Source: Hyphomonadaceae bacterium | Lineage (GTDB): Bacteria; Pseudomonadota; Alphaproteobacteria; Caulobacterales; Hyphomonadaceae | Direction: 5' to 3' | Assembly (NCBI GenBank): GCA_024742355.1 | Contig: JANSYM010000003.1 | Span: 139,351-203,350 of the forward strand | Length of the DNA stretch: 64,000 nt | In this document: piece by piece, positions 15,081 through 24,812 of the stretch | Position numbering within the stretch: position 1 is the first letter of the stretch | How the letters are laid out: each line of letters starts with the position of its first letter | The notes under the pieces: model-generated | The model's database searches: none | Seen by the model: only the letters and a program-made list of their open reading frames with translations | What the model was told of the DNA's origin: nothing | Program-made: the position numbers and the translations under genes

Positions 15081-17642
15081 ATGAAGCAACGAAACAAAAG
15101 ACTGACCCATCTATTGGCAGGGGTCTCACTCGCCGCGATCGCGACGCCACTTACCGTCGCCGCTCAAGATGCAGGCGAATCTGATGAGGCGGACACACGA
15201 CGGTTGAACACCGTCGAGATTACAGCCACGCGCAGGGATGGCGCGACGGTGCAGGATGTTCCAATCGCTATCACCGTGCTCGATCCGGAGACCCTGGAGC
15301 GCGCCGGGGTCGCCGATATCAAGAGTTTGGACTCTGTTGCCCCGTCATTCAGCATGAACACATCAAACTCTGAGTCTGGCGGCATCACGCTCCGGCTTAG
15401 AGGCGTAGGCACCACAGGAAACAATATCGGGCTCGAAAGTTCGGTAGGCGTATTCCTGGATGGGGTTTATCTTTCTCGGCCCGGCATTGCGCTCGCCGAC
15501 TTGTTAGATGTCGCGCAAATCGAAGTTGCACGGGGCCCACAAGGCACATTGTTCGGTCGCAATACTTCGGCGGGCGCTCTGGTTATCCAGACGAAAAAGC
15601 CTGACTTCGACGGTTTCTCAGGCTTCGCGAACGCAACACTCGGTAATTACAATCTTCAAAACTACCAACTCGGTCTCAATATTCCTGTCTCAGACAATGT
15701 CGCATTTCGTGTCTCCGGTGCACTCCGCGATCGCGATGGCTTCTTGACGAACGCAGATGGGGACGACGTCAATGACCGCGATCGACTGACGCTGCGCGGC
15801 CAGGCATTGGTTGATTTCGGAGACATGGGGGAGCTGCGACTGATCGCAGATTACGCAGAAGGTGATGACAAATGCTGCGACGCTGTCTGGTTCCGTGAAA
15901 CGGGTCGGGCAGCCGCGTTTGCGGCGGCGCCGATTGGGAGCGGTGTCACAAATGTCGGCACTTCCGCGCTGGATAACTATGACTCAAATGGAACGTCGAA
16001 CTTTTCAAACCCGTTCGAACAGACCGGGTTCTCATTGACATATGAGAAAGATCTCGGGTTTGGCGATCTCACCTACATCGGATCTTACCGCGATTACACC
16101 GCTATGGCGACGAGGGACGACGATTATACGAGCAATGCCGTATTCACGACGGGAGCCTCGCCGGACGCTCGGGCAACCGGTAACTTCGATCCGAATGGTG
16201 GAAGCAACATCGAAACAACGACTCATGAGTTGCGCCTTCAAGGTATAAACGGAAACTTGGATTGGCTGGTCGGCGCCTATTACTCTGATGAGCAAATCAA
16301 CTCGCGCGGTTCTCTAACCTTGCTGGCTGACTTCCAACAAGCCACATCAACTGGCATCCTAGGCTCCCCAGCAAACATCTTCAATCTAGCCGCCAATGGG
16401 GTGAGCGCAGAGGGCGACTTTGCGATCAACCGCTTCGAACAATCGGGAGAATCTTTCTCGATCTTCACGCACAACGTCTACAACTTCACCGATCAACTCA
16501 GTCTCACTGTCGGGTTGCGATATGTCGATGAAAGCAAGGATGGCAGCTTTGAGCAGCTCGGCGGGCAACACAATGCTTGTCTGAGCACATTCGCTAATCT
16601 GGGCGGCATTGCCACGAATCCAAACCTAGGCGCTGCCTTGGTAGGACCTTCAGTGGCTTTGAATTGCTTCGTTTTTGCGGCGCCGGTCTACGATCCAAAC
16701 AACCCAACGCCGCTGTTCGGGGCGATTGGTGCGTCGCCATTTGCTGGAACACTTGGGCTTCTGCCTCAAGAGTTCGATGATACATTTGAGGACGATGAAC
16801 TCGTCTACACGCTCAAAGGCGGATACAAGCTCAACGAAGACCTCAATTTCTACGCTGGCTTGACCCACGGCTTCAAGTCGGGCGGTTTCAACTTGGATGC
16901 ATCCGCGGCAGCGGGCGGAGCTGACCCGCGGTTTGATTCTGAAAAAATCGATGCCTATGAGGTCGGCATGAAAGCCACGCTTTGGGATGGACGCGCAAAT
17001 GTAAATATCGCCGCGTTCCATCAGGATATGGAAGATTTCCAAGTTCTCGAGTTTACCGGAACCCGCTTTCAGACATTTAATGTCGACAAAGCGAAAAGCA
17101 CGGGCATTGAGTTGGAATCTCAAGCTCAATTGACTGATAACTTTGTCGGCAGTTTTGCTTTGACATACGCTGACGCGCGGTATCCAGACGATTGCGCAAC
17201 GCAAGTTGCAACAGATCCTGATTTCATTGCAAACGCGGCCAATCTATGTGGAGAGTCGCTCACGAATGCGCCTGAATGGACGTCGATTATTGGCGGGACC
17301 TGGGAACAGCCAATCAATGATGGACGCCAGAACCTCTTCATCGCTGGTTCGGCGCGTTACGAGGATGACCGCCGCACCAGCACGCAAGCAACCGAAGTTA
17401 CATCGAATGCTCTACTCCCCGGTGATATCCAGGAGGCTCATACTAAGTTCAACTTGCGCATAGGGTTAGAGGCTGAAGACGAACGGTGGGCGATTGAGCT
17501 CTGGGGCAACAACATTACCGATGAGCGCACCAAAAATGTGACTATCAGCATTCCATTGCGAGGGGGCGCGGGTGATCGTGCCCGAGGTCAGTTTGTGCAA
17601 GATCCATCAACCTACGGAGTGACACTGCGAACAAAATTCTAA
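15081..17642 (+). CDS. TonB-dependent outer-membrane receptor
   Basis: 853 residues with an N-terminal signal peptide (about 1-28, LAGVSLAAIATPLTVAAQ). The plug domain (about 45-165) shows TVEITATRR, QDVPIAITVLDPETLERAGV and the GPQGTLFGRNTSAGAL hallmark; the rest is a 22-strand-type barrel ending in an aromatic residue (TLRTKF). Energised by TonB-ExbBD, it imports a scarce, probably hydrophobic or bulky molecule. Behind it come acyl-CoA dehydrogenases, a lipase and an acyl-CoA ligase, so a lipid, steroid-like or ester substrate is likely. GGGAGGAATGA precedes the start. An intrinsic terminator follows. Confidence 0.93.
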   Translation: MKQRNKRLTHLLAGVSLAAIATPLTVAAQDAGESDEADTRRLNTVEITATRRDGATVQDVPIAITVLDPETLERAGVADIKSLDSVAPSFSMNTSNSESGGITLRLRGVGTTGNNIGLESSVGVFLDGVYLSRPGIALADLLDVAQIEVARGPQGTLFGRNTSAGALVIQTKKPDFDGFSGFANATLGNYNLQNYQLGLNIPVSDNVAFRVSGALRDRDGFLTNADGDDVNDRDRLTLRGQALVDFGDMGELRLIADYAEGDDKCCDAVWFRETGRAAAFAAAPIGSGVTNVGTSALDNYDSNGTSNFSNPFEQTGFSLTYEKDLGFGDLTYIGSYRDYTAMATRDDDYTSNAVFTTGASPDARATGNFDPNGGSNIETTTHELRLQGINGNLDWLVGAYYSDEQINSRGSLTLLADFQQATSTGILGSPANIFNLAANGVSAEGDFAINRFEQSGESFSIFTHNVYNFTDQLSLTVGLRYVDESKDGSFEQLGGQHNACLSTFANLGGIATNPNLGAALVGPSVALNCFVFAAPVYDPNNPTPLFGAIGASPFAGTLGLLPQEFDDTFEDDELVYTLKGGYKLNEDLNFYAGLTHGFKSGGFNLDASAAAGGADPRFDSEKIDAYEVGMKATLWDGRANVNIAAFHQDMEDFQVLEFTGTRFQTFNVDKAKSTGIELESQAQLTDNFVGSFALTYADARYPDDCATQVATDPDFIANAANLCGESLTNAPEWTSIIGGTWEQPINDGRQNLFIAGSARYEDDRRTSTQATEVTSNALLPGDIQEAHTKFNLRIGLEAEDERWAIELWGNNITDERTKNVTISIPLRGGAGDRARGQFVQDPSTYGVTLRTKF

Positions 17643-17670
17643 CGACAGACCTCCTCCGTCGTTACGTACT

Positions 17671-17703
17671 GGGGCGGTGGACGTCCACCGCCCCCATTTT
17701 TTT
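17671..17703 (+). terminator. intrinsic terminator after TonB receptor
   Basis: GGGGCGGTGGAC and GTCCACCGCCCC form a 12-bp stem followed by CA and seven T. Partial read-through would allow lower expression of the catabolic genes behind the receptor. Confidence 0.85.
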
Positions 17704-17726
17704 CCGAGATTCGAAAGGCAAAAAAA

Positions 17727-18830
17727 ATGAGCACACTGTCGAATGAAGAACGACAAGCCCTTTGCGATATGTTTGAGCGCCTTTTACGCGATCGGGCATC
17801 CTTGGAATCGTTGCGGTCGGTGGTCGCACAGCCAGAAAAGTACGACCGCAGTGTCTGGAAGGAATTGGCAGAACTGGGACTATTGTCTCTGATGATAAAC
17901 GAAGAATCCGACGGTATTGGCGGTGATGCCCAAGACCTTCAAGCAATCATGGAGATCGCCGGTAGAGTGCTGTTTCCGTCCCCGTTTCTCTCCACCGCTG
18001 TATTCGCTGTCGAACTTTTGCAAGCTTGCAAAAACGACCAGCTTAAACAGGAATGCTTGTCTGACATCGCCGCTGGCGAAACGATTTTCGCAGTCTCAAA
18101 AGGCAGTTCGACGGGAAGCTGGTTGGACGAGACCAAGCTCTCCGCCTCTAAATCGAGCGACACCTGGTCACTCAACGGAGTGGCTTCCTACGTTGTGGAC
18201 GCACCACGCGCGGACGAAATCTTGGTTTGCGCTAACACTTCTTCGGGACTGCGCATGTTTTGCGTCTCAGCCTCGGACGCAGATGTCCAGATACTCGAAA
18301 CAGACGATCCGAGCATTTGTCTAGGCAATGTAAGCTTTGAGGGAGTCCATGCGGAGATTCTAGACGACCTCGACGAGGCTGCGATTGCTCATGCGTTAAA
18401 CACAACGCTCGTTGGGTTTGCCGCACACCAAGCAGGTGCCACACACGCCATTTTTGAGCAGACGGTCGAATACTTGAAGACCCGGTATCAATTTGGTCGA
18501 CCGATTGGATCATATCAGGCGCTCAAACACATGGCGGCGGATCTTTTGATCGAGGTTGAGTCCGCAATAACGGTGTCACGTGAGGCGGCTGCGGCGCTAG
18601 CGAACGGGAAACCGAACGCCGCGCAACTTGTTTCGTTGGCAGCGTTTGCATGCGCCGACAGTTTCCGGGATGTCAGCGCAGCAGCCATCCAACTCCATGG
18701 CGGTATTGCATATACGATGGAGCACGATGCGCATCTGTTCTGGCGACACGCGCGCGCAGGACAGTGGCTGTTCGGAACGTCTGACCAGTTCCGAGAACAG
18801 TATCTACAAACATGGGAGGACGCAGCATGA
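17727..18830 (+). CDS. acyl-CoA dehydrogenase, small subunit-like
   Basis: 367 residues. Acyl-CoA dehydrogenase fold: N-terminal helical domain (SVWKELAELGLLSLMINEES), beta middle with a degenerate FAD/substrate signature, and C-terminal helices with QFGRPIGSYQALKHMAADL and AIQLHGGIAYTMEHD. Short and divergent in its middle domain compared with standard ~385-residue enzymes. Its stop overlaps the start of a second, canonical dehydrogenase (ATGA). Such coupled unequal pairs form alpha2-beta2 enzymes in steroid side-chain degradation, where one subunit keeps the catalytic base; a heteromer is proposed here on that basis. Confidence 0.85.
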   Translation: MSTLSNEERQALCDMFERLLRDRASLESLRSVVAQPEKYDRSVWKELAELGLLSLMINEESDGIGGDAQDLQAIMEIAGRVLFPSPFLSTAVFAVELLQACKNDQLKQECLSDIAAGETIFAVSKGSSTGSWLDETKLSASKSSDTWSLNGVASYVVDAPRADEILVCANTSSGLRMFCVSASDADVQILETDDPSICLGNVSFEGVHAEILDDLDEAAIAHALNTTLVGFAAHQAGATHAIFEQTVEYLKTRYQFGRPIGSYQALKHMAADLLIEVESAITVSREAAAALANGKPNAAQLVSLAAFACADSFRDVSAAAIQLHGGIAYTMEHDAHLFWRHARAGQWLFGTSDQFREQYLQTWEDAA

Positions 18831-20029
18831 CGAAGCTTGTTCATGATGGAACGCCTGAGGGGATTCACGCCGCGGTGACCGGATGGCTCGAGCTGAACTG
18901 GACCACTGAAGCTGAGCGCGGCGCGAATGCTTCAGATGAAGGCATGCGGGCGTGGCTGACCAAGGTTCGCGACGCGGGGCTCGCAACACCGTCATGGCCC
19001 GAGGAGTGGTTTGGTCTGGGAATCTCAGCCCGCAAGGCTGGCATTATTGAGAAGGCGTTTCGCGCACGCAAGGCGCACGGGTGGGGACGCGATCGCTTTC
19101 ATCTTGGAGCGATCTCAGTATTCAAGATGGGTAGCGAAGAGCTCAAGCGAGAAGTTCTGCCCGATCTGCTCGCTGGCCCGATCTGCTGCCTGCTCTATTC
19201 CGAGCCAAACGCAGGCTCTGACCTGGCTGGCGTCCGAACGCGCGCAGAGCAGGACGGCGACGAGTTTGTCGTGAATGGCCAAAAAGTCTGGACGTCCAAC
19301 GCTGTCGAAGCCGATTATGGTATGCTGCTCGCCCGAACGAATTGGGACGTTCCCAAACACAAGGGATTGACGTTCTTTCTATTTCCAATGCGTCAGGACG
19401 GCGTCGAAATTCGACCGATCAATCAAATCACCGGAGAATCTGAGTTCAATGAAGTCTTCATAACCGACGCACGCGTTCCGGCGCGATACGCAATCGGTGA
19501 AGTCAGCGAAGGATGGAAATCGTTTCAAACAGCCATCGCCTATGAGCGACTAATCATGGCCCAGGGCGGCACTGAGCGACGCGGTCGCCAGAACGAACCT
19601 ACCACCCCCTTGCTGATAGATTTGGCGCGACGAAAAAACCGTATCGATGATACATCCTTGCGCCAGAAAATTGCGCAAGCCATTGCCTATCGACAACTCA
19701 ACAGTCTGAACAATAAGCGGGCTAAGGCGGAGATCGCCGAAAACGGCGCCTCGTCATTAATGTCCCTCGGGAAGCTCGCAATGTCCCGCATTCAGCACGG
19801 TGATGCCAGGGTTGCTGCAGAAGTGCTTGGGCCAGAGGCCTTGCTTTCTGGAACACCAAATCCTGATGCCGCGAATGCGAGTTTCGACGCAGCCAAAGCG
19901 TATATGAACTCCATTGGCGGTGGCACCGACCAGATTCAACGCAACATCATTTCCGAACGAATCCTCGGACTTCCGAAGGATGATGCTGTGGATCGAGACT
20001 TGCCATTCAAAGATGTAAAAACGGGGTAG
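18827..20029 (+). CDS. acyl-CoA dehydrogenase, large subunit-like
   Basis: 400 residues from ATG 18827, with GGGAGGA at 18814-18820 and coupling to the previous gene. It has the full signature: YSEPNAGSDLAGVRTRAEQD, VNGQKVWTSNA, then the C-terminal GGGTDQIQRNIISERILGLP. A flavoenzyme that makes the alpha,beta-double bond of an acyl-CoA and passes electrons to ETF. The family resemblance is to the steroid/long-chain type of Actinobacteria and sphingomonads, not short-chain FadE. It is followed after 3 bases by a lipase gene. Confidence 0.9.
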   Translation: MTKLVHDGTPEGIHAAVTGWLELNWTTEAERGANASDEGMRAWLTKVRDAGLATPSWPEEWFGLGISARKAGIIEKAFRARKAHGWGRDRFHLGAISVFKMGSEELKREVLPDLLAGPICCLLYSEPNAGSDLAGVRTRAEQDGDEFVVNGQKVWTSNAVEADYGMLLARTNWDVPKHKGLTFFLFPMRQDGVEIRPINQITGESEFNEVFITDARVPARYAIGEVSEGWKSFQTAIAYERLIMAQGGTERRGRQNEPTTPLLIDLARRKNRIDDTSLRQKIAQAIAYRQLNSLNNKRAKAEIAENGASSLMSLGKLAMSRIQHGDARVAAEVLGPEALLSGTPNPDAANASFDAAKAYMNSIGGGTDQIQRNIISERILGLPKDDAVDRDLPFKDVKTG

Positions 20030-20032
20030 CCA

Positions 20033-21310
20033 ATGACGTTCATTCGAATTCTTGCCGCCGGAGCGCTTTTCGCAACCGTTACGGCGTGCTCGACTGAAAT
20101 CAGCGCGCCCGGAGTCGATGACGCAAGCCCGCAGCCTGCTGTTGAAATCGCAGGCCCAATGGCTCGTCCGTTGCGAGGAGAAGGCGGCGTGTCCGGTTTC
20201 TACCAGTTCGAGGGGCAACTGCCGAAACAGCCCGGCGTGCTGCTGAAGACGACGCCTCTGGAAGAACATCAATCTGTTCCGAGCGCAGCAACAAACACGC
20301 GGCTGCTGTATTCCTCTACGGACGGAATCGATCAGACAACTCGAATTTCTGTATCTGGAAGCTTGTTTCTGCCCGAAGGTACACCACCAGAAGGCGGTTG
20401 GCCTCTCATACTTTGGTCTCACGGCACGGTCGGAATCTCGGATCGCTGTGCGCCTAGTTGGACTGGATATCGACCGTTCCATCAGGAGTATTTGAACCAG
20501 TGGCTCGATCAGGGCTATGCGATCGTCGCGTCTGACTACCAAGGCCTCGGTACGCCGGGGACGCACCCCTATCTGGCGACACGGCCTGCTTCCTATAGCA
20601 ATCTTGATATCATTCGTGCCGTGCAATCTGAAGAATTTCCTGTTTCCGATTCCGTAGTACTTGTGGGTCAATCTCAAGGGGCTGCAGCGGCATTTGCAAC
20701 TGCAGGATACGCTCCAGACTACGCCCCAGAACTCGACATTAGAGGCGTCGTCGCGACCGGCATCCCGTACTTCACCCCCCGGGCGCTTGAGGTCTTGAAC
20801 CAAACGCGGCCGCGCGATGTAGTAGACCCGATGCTGGGATACAATTTTCTTGCAATGACGTTGATCGAGCAGATCCATCCAAGTTTCGACCATACGGAGT
20901 ACGTGTCCGACAAAGCGCTTCCGAGCTATATCGAAGCCCAATCGGCCTGCTATCAAGAGATGAAGCCTCGTATCGCTGAACGCGGTCTCACTTATAATGA
21001 CTCATTTGATCAATCCCCAGAACAACCATTGAACGTTGCGTTCGCTCAAATGGGATATCCTAGAATGGACCTGAGTGTACCCGCCTATATCGGCTCTGGT
21101 GCCGTTGATCGCGACACTCCTTTGCGCATGCAGGCCGGACTCATCAAAACCGCATGCGCCGCAGGATCAACCATTCAATCCCACGTCTACGAAGGGTTGG
21201 ACCATTTAACAGTCCTCAACCATTCGACGGTCGACTCAATGCCGTTTGTCTCTGCTGTGTTCGCAAATGAATCAATCCCGGGGAATTGCTCCTCACTGCC
21301 GTTCGAGTAG
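20033..21310 (+). CDS. exported lipase-family alpha/beta hydrolase (lipoprotein)
   Basis: 425 residues. The signal ends in lipobox TVTAC near residue 19. The protein matches the secretory-lipase type: SHGTVGISDRCAPS, SDYQGLGTPGTHPYL, nucleophile in VGQSQGAAAAF (about residue 213), and a C-terminal histidine in YEGLDHLTVLNHS. It probably cleaves esters at the cell surface or in the periplasm and feeds alcohol or acid parts to the acyl-CoA genes on either side. It starts 3 bases after the dehydrogenase gene, which places it in the same transcript. Exact substrate unknown. Confidence 0.85.
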   Translation: MTFIRILAAGALFATVTACSTEISAPGVDDASPQPAVEIAGPMARPLRGEGGVSGFYQFEGQLPKQPGVLLKTTPLEEHQSVPSAATNTRLLYSSTDGIDQTTRISVSGSLFLPEGTPPEGGWPLILWSHGTVGISDRCAPSWTGYRPFHQEYLNQWLDQGYAIVASDYQGLGTPGTHPYLATRPASYSNLDIIRAVQSEEFPVSDSVVLVGQSQGAAAAFATAGYAPDYAPELDIRGVVATGIPYFTPRALEVLNQTRPRDVVDPMLGYNFLAMTLIEQIHPSFDHTEYVSDKALPSYIEAQSACYQEMKPRIAERGLTYNDSFDQSPEQPLNVAFAQMGYPRMDLSVPAYIGSGAVDRDTPLRMQAGLIKTACAAGSTIQSHVYEGLDHLTVLNHSTVDSMPFVSAVFANESIPGNCSSLPFE

Positions 21311-21486
21311 TCGCCCACAAGAAGGTAGCAAATGCGACGAAGGCCAGCGCCCCGAAACAGCGGATACCCAAGTAAGTGCAGGTCTTCAGAGAAGTTACTC
21401 ATCACTTTGCAAAGCGCTTAGCTTTTTGATTGAGGACGTTGATGTAGCTTGGTCTTCGACCGAACACGTCGCCGGAGGATTGTTAA

Positions 21487-23139
21487 ATGACGGACCTAAG
21501 TAAGTGGCATCTTGCAAATATTTGGGAGGGAATCGCTGACGCGCTTCCGGATTCTGAAGCCGTCATTTTTGAAGACAGACGCATCACTTGGCGCGAGTAT
21601 AATGAGATGGCTTCGCGTCTTGCGCAGGCTTTCGTGGATCACGGCCTAAAGCCCGGCGCAAAGGTCTCTCTCTACTCGTACAACAGCGTCGAATATCTGG
21701 TCGCGCAATTTGCTGCATTCAAAGCCCGGCTCTGCCCAATCAATGTCAACTATCGCTACCTCGAAACCGAACTCGCTCATGTCATCAATAATAGCGATAG
21801 CGAAGCGATCGTTTTCCAGGCCGGGTTTGCTCCGCGCCTCGATGCCATTCGTGACCAACTTACAGACGTGAAGCTCTTCGTGAGCGTAGACGACGGAAGC
21901 CATGCAGAGTTTGCAGGTGCAGTTGGCTTTAACCAACTCATAGATCAGTCTTCGCCAATGCCAGCGATCGAACGATCAGAGGATGATATCTACATGCTGT
22001 ACACGGGCGGCACGACCGGCCTGCCCAAAGGGGTGATGTACGATCATGTCACGTTTTCAAAGTCTCTGGTTTCAAAAGCGATGGAACTTCGCGGGCTGCC
22101 GCTGCCCGACACGCCGGCAGACATCGTCCCAGTCGCCAGGAAACTCGCTGCCGCCGGAGCTGCACCAAAGTGCATTCCGGGCTGCCCGCTGATGCATGGC
22201 ACGGGCATGTGGGTGGGCGTTGTCATACCTCACTCTCTCGGAGGCTGCGTCACGCTCTTCGACAATCGATCCTTCGATCCAGACGCGTTATTGGCTTTAA
22301 TCGAGCAAGAGAGAGCTCAGGAAATCGTCATAGTCGGCGACGTATTTGCTAAACCGATGGTGGCGGCGATGCAGCAGCAAAAAACGGCGGGTCTTGCTCG
22401 TGATTTCTCGTCTCTGCGTATGGTGAACTCTTCCGGCGTCATGTTCTCAGCAGAGTCGAAGCGCGCGTTGCTCGAACATATGGATGTGACGATTTTTGAT
22501 AGTATGGGCTCGACGGAAGGAAGCATAGGCGTCTCCATCGCGACGCGAGAGTCGATATCGGGAGACAAAACCGCAAGATTCAAACTTTCTCCTACATCAA
22601 AAGTGATGGCAGAAGATGGGCGCGAAATCGCTCCTGGATCGGGCGAAGTGGGTCTGCTTTGTAACGGCGGCATGGTTCCCATTGGATACTATAAAGACGA
22701 GGCGAAGAGTAAGGAGACTTTTCGGGTGTTCAATGGTGTCCGTTACTCGGTCCCAGGCGACTATGCTCAACTTGAAGAAGATGGAACAATCACACTTCTC
22801 GGCAGAGGCTCGACATGCATCAATAGTGGTGGGGAAAAGATCTTCCCTGAGGAAGTCGAGGAGGCGATCAAGTCACATGCATCCGTATACGATTGCCTGG
22901 TCGTCGGGGTTCCGGATGAGCGCTTCGGGGAGTGCGTAACGGCCGTCATCTCTGCAGTTGACGACGCCACGATCAGCCCCGATCAACTAAAGCAACACGT
23001 GCGCGGATTGCTCGCAGATTATAAAGCACCTCGCCATTATGTCGAAACCGAGCGTGTTCCACGCGCCGACAATGGTAAGGCCGATTACAAGACCGCTAAA
23101 TCTATAGCGCTCAAGTCTCTGGGACTCGAAGCCGGATGA
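21487..23139 (+). CDS. fatty-acyl-CoA synthetase (AMP-dependent)
   Basis: 550 residues; CGGAGG lies 8 bases before the ATG. Adenylate-forming enzyme: P-loop YTGGTTGLPKGVMYD (about 171-185), a second core motif FDSMGSTEGSIGV, the hinge GRGSTCINSGGEKIFPEEVE, and the C-terminal lysine in RADNGKADYKT. It activates a carboxylic acid to its CoA thioester with ATP. The family resembles FadD-type enzymes acting on steroid or long-chain acids. The 176 bases before it contain no other gene; together with the lipase and dehydrogenases it forms one catabolic unit. Confidence 0.9.
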   Translation: MTDLSKWHLANIWEGIADALPDSEAVIFEDRRITWREYNEMASRLAQAFVDHGLKPGAKVSLYSYNSVEYLVAQFAAFKARLCPINVNYRYLETELAHVINNSDSEAIVFQAGFAPRLDAIRDQLTDVKLFVSVDDGSHAEFAGAVGFNQLIDQSSPMPAIERSEDDIYMLYTGGTTGLPKGVMYDHVTFSKSLVSKAMELRGLPLPDTPADIVPVARKLAAAGAAPKCIPGCPLMHGTGMWVGVVIPHSLGGCVTLFDNRSFDPDALLALIEQERAQEIVIVGDVFAKPMVAAMQQQKTAGLARDFSSLRMVNSSGVMFSAESKRALLEHMDVTIFDSMGSTEGSIGVSIATRESISGDKTARFKLSPTSKVMAEDGREIAPGSGEVGLLCNGGMVPIGYYKDEAKSKETFRVFNGVRYSVPGDYAQLEEDGTITLLGRGSTCINSGGEKIFPEEVEEAIKSHASVYDCLVVGVPDERFGECVTAVISAVDDATISPDQLKQHVRGLLADYKAPRHYVETERVPRADNGKADYKTAKSIALKSLGLEAG

Positions 23140-23187
23140 TTGCTCTGTTCTATGTTGTCTTATGCCTATCCAGAAAGGCGAGCGCTG

Positions 23188-23955
23188 ATGTCAGATCTTA
23201 ACTCGAGGAAGTCGGAATTCAGAACACCTCGCTTGATAGCAACCGCCCTGGAACCACGGAGCATTGGTGAGCTGGGCGCGCATTATGCATCCCAGCGCTG
23301 GCTTAAGAAGCTTCCAAAAGGAGATGGCCACTCCGTCATCGTGTTTCCGGGTTTTTTGACGAGTGGTCTATCAACCCGTCCTTTGCGTCGGCTGCTGCGT
23401 GAGTTGAATTACGACGTGCATGATTGGGGGTTTGGACGAAACATTCGCTTCAATCCACAATTCGAGAGCGAGATGCAGGAGATGGTGCGAGAAAAAAGCG
23501 CCGCAACTGGCGAGAAAGTGAGTTTGGTCGGATGGAGTCTTGGCGGTGTTTTTGCACGCGAAATTGCACGGGAAATGCCAGACCGGGTCCGCAATGTGGT
23601 TACGCTTGGTAGTCCGATAACCGGCACAGATCACGTAGCCTTATTGCGGCCGGTATTTGAGTATTTGAACGGGCCGCTGAATCAGGAAATCAAGGATCGC
23701 ATCGAGACGATGGGCGCCCCAATGCCCGTTCCGACGACGTCAGTGTACTCGAAGTCTGATGGTATCGTTCACTGGCATGGCGCCGTACAAACCGAAACAT
23801 CCACATCTGAGAATATCAGAGTCCCCGCCAGCCATATGGGGATGGGAGTGCACCCACTCGTGATGTATGTAATAGCCAATCGACTGGCCCAGGCCGATGG
23901 GGCTTGGGCGCCATTCGAAGCAGCTGGCGTTTTCAAGTATCTGTTACGGCAATAA
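23188..23955 (+). CDS. alpha/beta hydrolase
   Basis: 255 residues from ATG 23188 (AGAAAGGCGAG upstream); a start at 23140 is possible but gives a hydrophobic odd extension. No signal peptide. The nucleophile elbow is GWSLGGVFAREIAREMPDRV (about 112-131), and a late His is visible in PASHMGMGVHPLV. The pattern (VIVFPGFLTSGLSTRPLRR at the start) is that of cytosolic lipase/esterase-like proteins found beside acyl-CoA synthetases. Likely an intracellular esterase or thioesterase for the same substrate. Confidence 0.8.
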   Translation: MSDLNSRKSEFRTPRLIATALEPRSIGELGAHYASQRWLKKLPKGDGHSVIVFPGFLTSGLSTRPLRRLLRELNYDVHDWGFGRNIRFNPQFESEMQEMVREKSAATGEKVSLVGWSLGGVFAREIAREMPDRVRNVVTLGSPITGTDHVALLRPVFEYLNGPLNQEIKDRIETMGAPMPVPTTSVYSKSDGIVHWHGAVQTETSTSENIRVPASHMGMGVHPLVMYVIANRLAQADGAWAPFEAAGVFKYLLRQ

Positions 23956-24020
23956 GTTATCAGCCAAACGCGCAGAATTTGGCATCCACGCTGCCCTGCA
24001 CGTGGTTCTCAGCCACAGTT

Positions 24021-24791
24021 TTATAGGCTCTGTCCATCGTCGACGACGAACTCTCCGCCCGTCACCGTCGCGGACGCGTCTGAACAGAGGAATGCCAACA
24101 TTTCGTCCATCTCATCGATTCCCACGAGGCTTCGACGAGGAAAGCTATTTAGAAACATCTTTCCGGCGTCTGTCTGAAAAGCGCCGCTCGTCAAATCTGT
24201 TTCAATGTATCCTGGCAAGAGCATGTTGACGTTGATGCCTGATGACGCCCACTCGCGGGCGAAGATCCGACCCATATGATTGATAGCCGCTTTGGACGCA
24301 GAATAGGCCGAAATCCCCGGGGTCACCATCTTGGCGGTGATGGAAGAAACAATCACAATCCGCCCGCGTTTATGCTCTCGAGGGAATGCTTTTTTCATGC
24401 GACGAGCTCCTTCGCGCGCACTCAAAAACACACCTCGGAGATTCACCGACATGAGCGCATCAAAATCTTCCACTGGAAGATCGATGGCGCGTCCATCCGC
24501 GTTGCGTCCGGCATTCGCAATGACGGTGTCAATTGCTCCGATTTTCTCCTGCACTTCATCATAGGCGGCGATGATAGAATCTTCGTCTGCTACATCCATC
24601 TGAACCGCTATGGCTTCGCCTCCTGCGTTTTGAATCTGTTCCACCTGAGTCTCAAGCTTGCTCATCCGGCGAGCTGCCAATGCTACTTTCGCTCCTTTGC
24701 TCGCTAAAAACGCCGCAAAGTGGGCTCCAATACCAGATGACGCACCCGATACAATTACGGTTCGACCTTGCAGCTCAGTTCCGTGTTTCAT
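24021..24791 (-). CDS. SDR family NAD(P)-dependent oxidoreductase
   Basis: 256 residues. Classical short-chain dehydrogenase: cofactor loop SGASSGIGAHFAAFL near residue 15, NAG at about 92, catalytic Ser in IVSSITAKM and YSASKAAINH with the Tyr-x3-Lys pair. Basic residues after the second strand (ARRMSKLE) hint at NADP(H). In a beta-oxidation-like route it would act as a 3-hydroxyacyl-CoA dehydrogenase or act on a ring/side-chain alcohol. It is 21 bases downstream of the thiolase-hydratase fusion gene on the same strand, so the two are co-transcribed. Confidence 0.9.
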   Translation of the reverse strand: MKHGTELQGRTVIVSGASSGIGAHFAAFLASKGAKVALAARRMSKLETQVEQIQNAGGEAIAVQMDVADEDSIIAAYDEVQEKIGAIDTVIANAGRNADGRAIDLPVEDFDALMSVNLRGVFLSAREGARRMKKAFPREHKRGRIVIVSSITAKMVTPGISAYSASKAAINHMGRIFAREWASSGINVNMLLPGYIETDLTSGAFQTDAGKMFLNSFPRRSLVGIDEMDEMLAFLCSDASATVTGGEFVVDDGQSL

Positions 24792-24812
24792 CGCCAGACT
24801 TTCCTTTGTGAT

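Noticed and set aside
19757-20956. A 399-residue minus-strand ORF
   Set aside because: It runs opposite to the acyl-CoA dehydrogenase and lipase genes, has Arg/Cys/His-rich shadow composition and no family resemblance.
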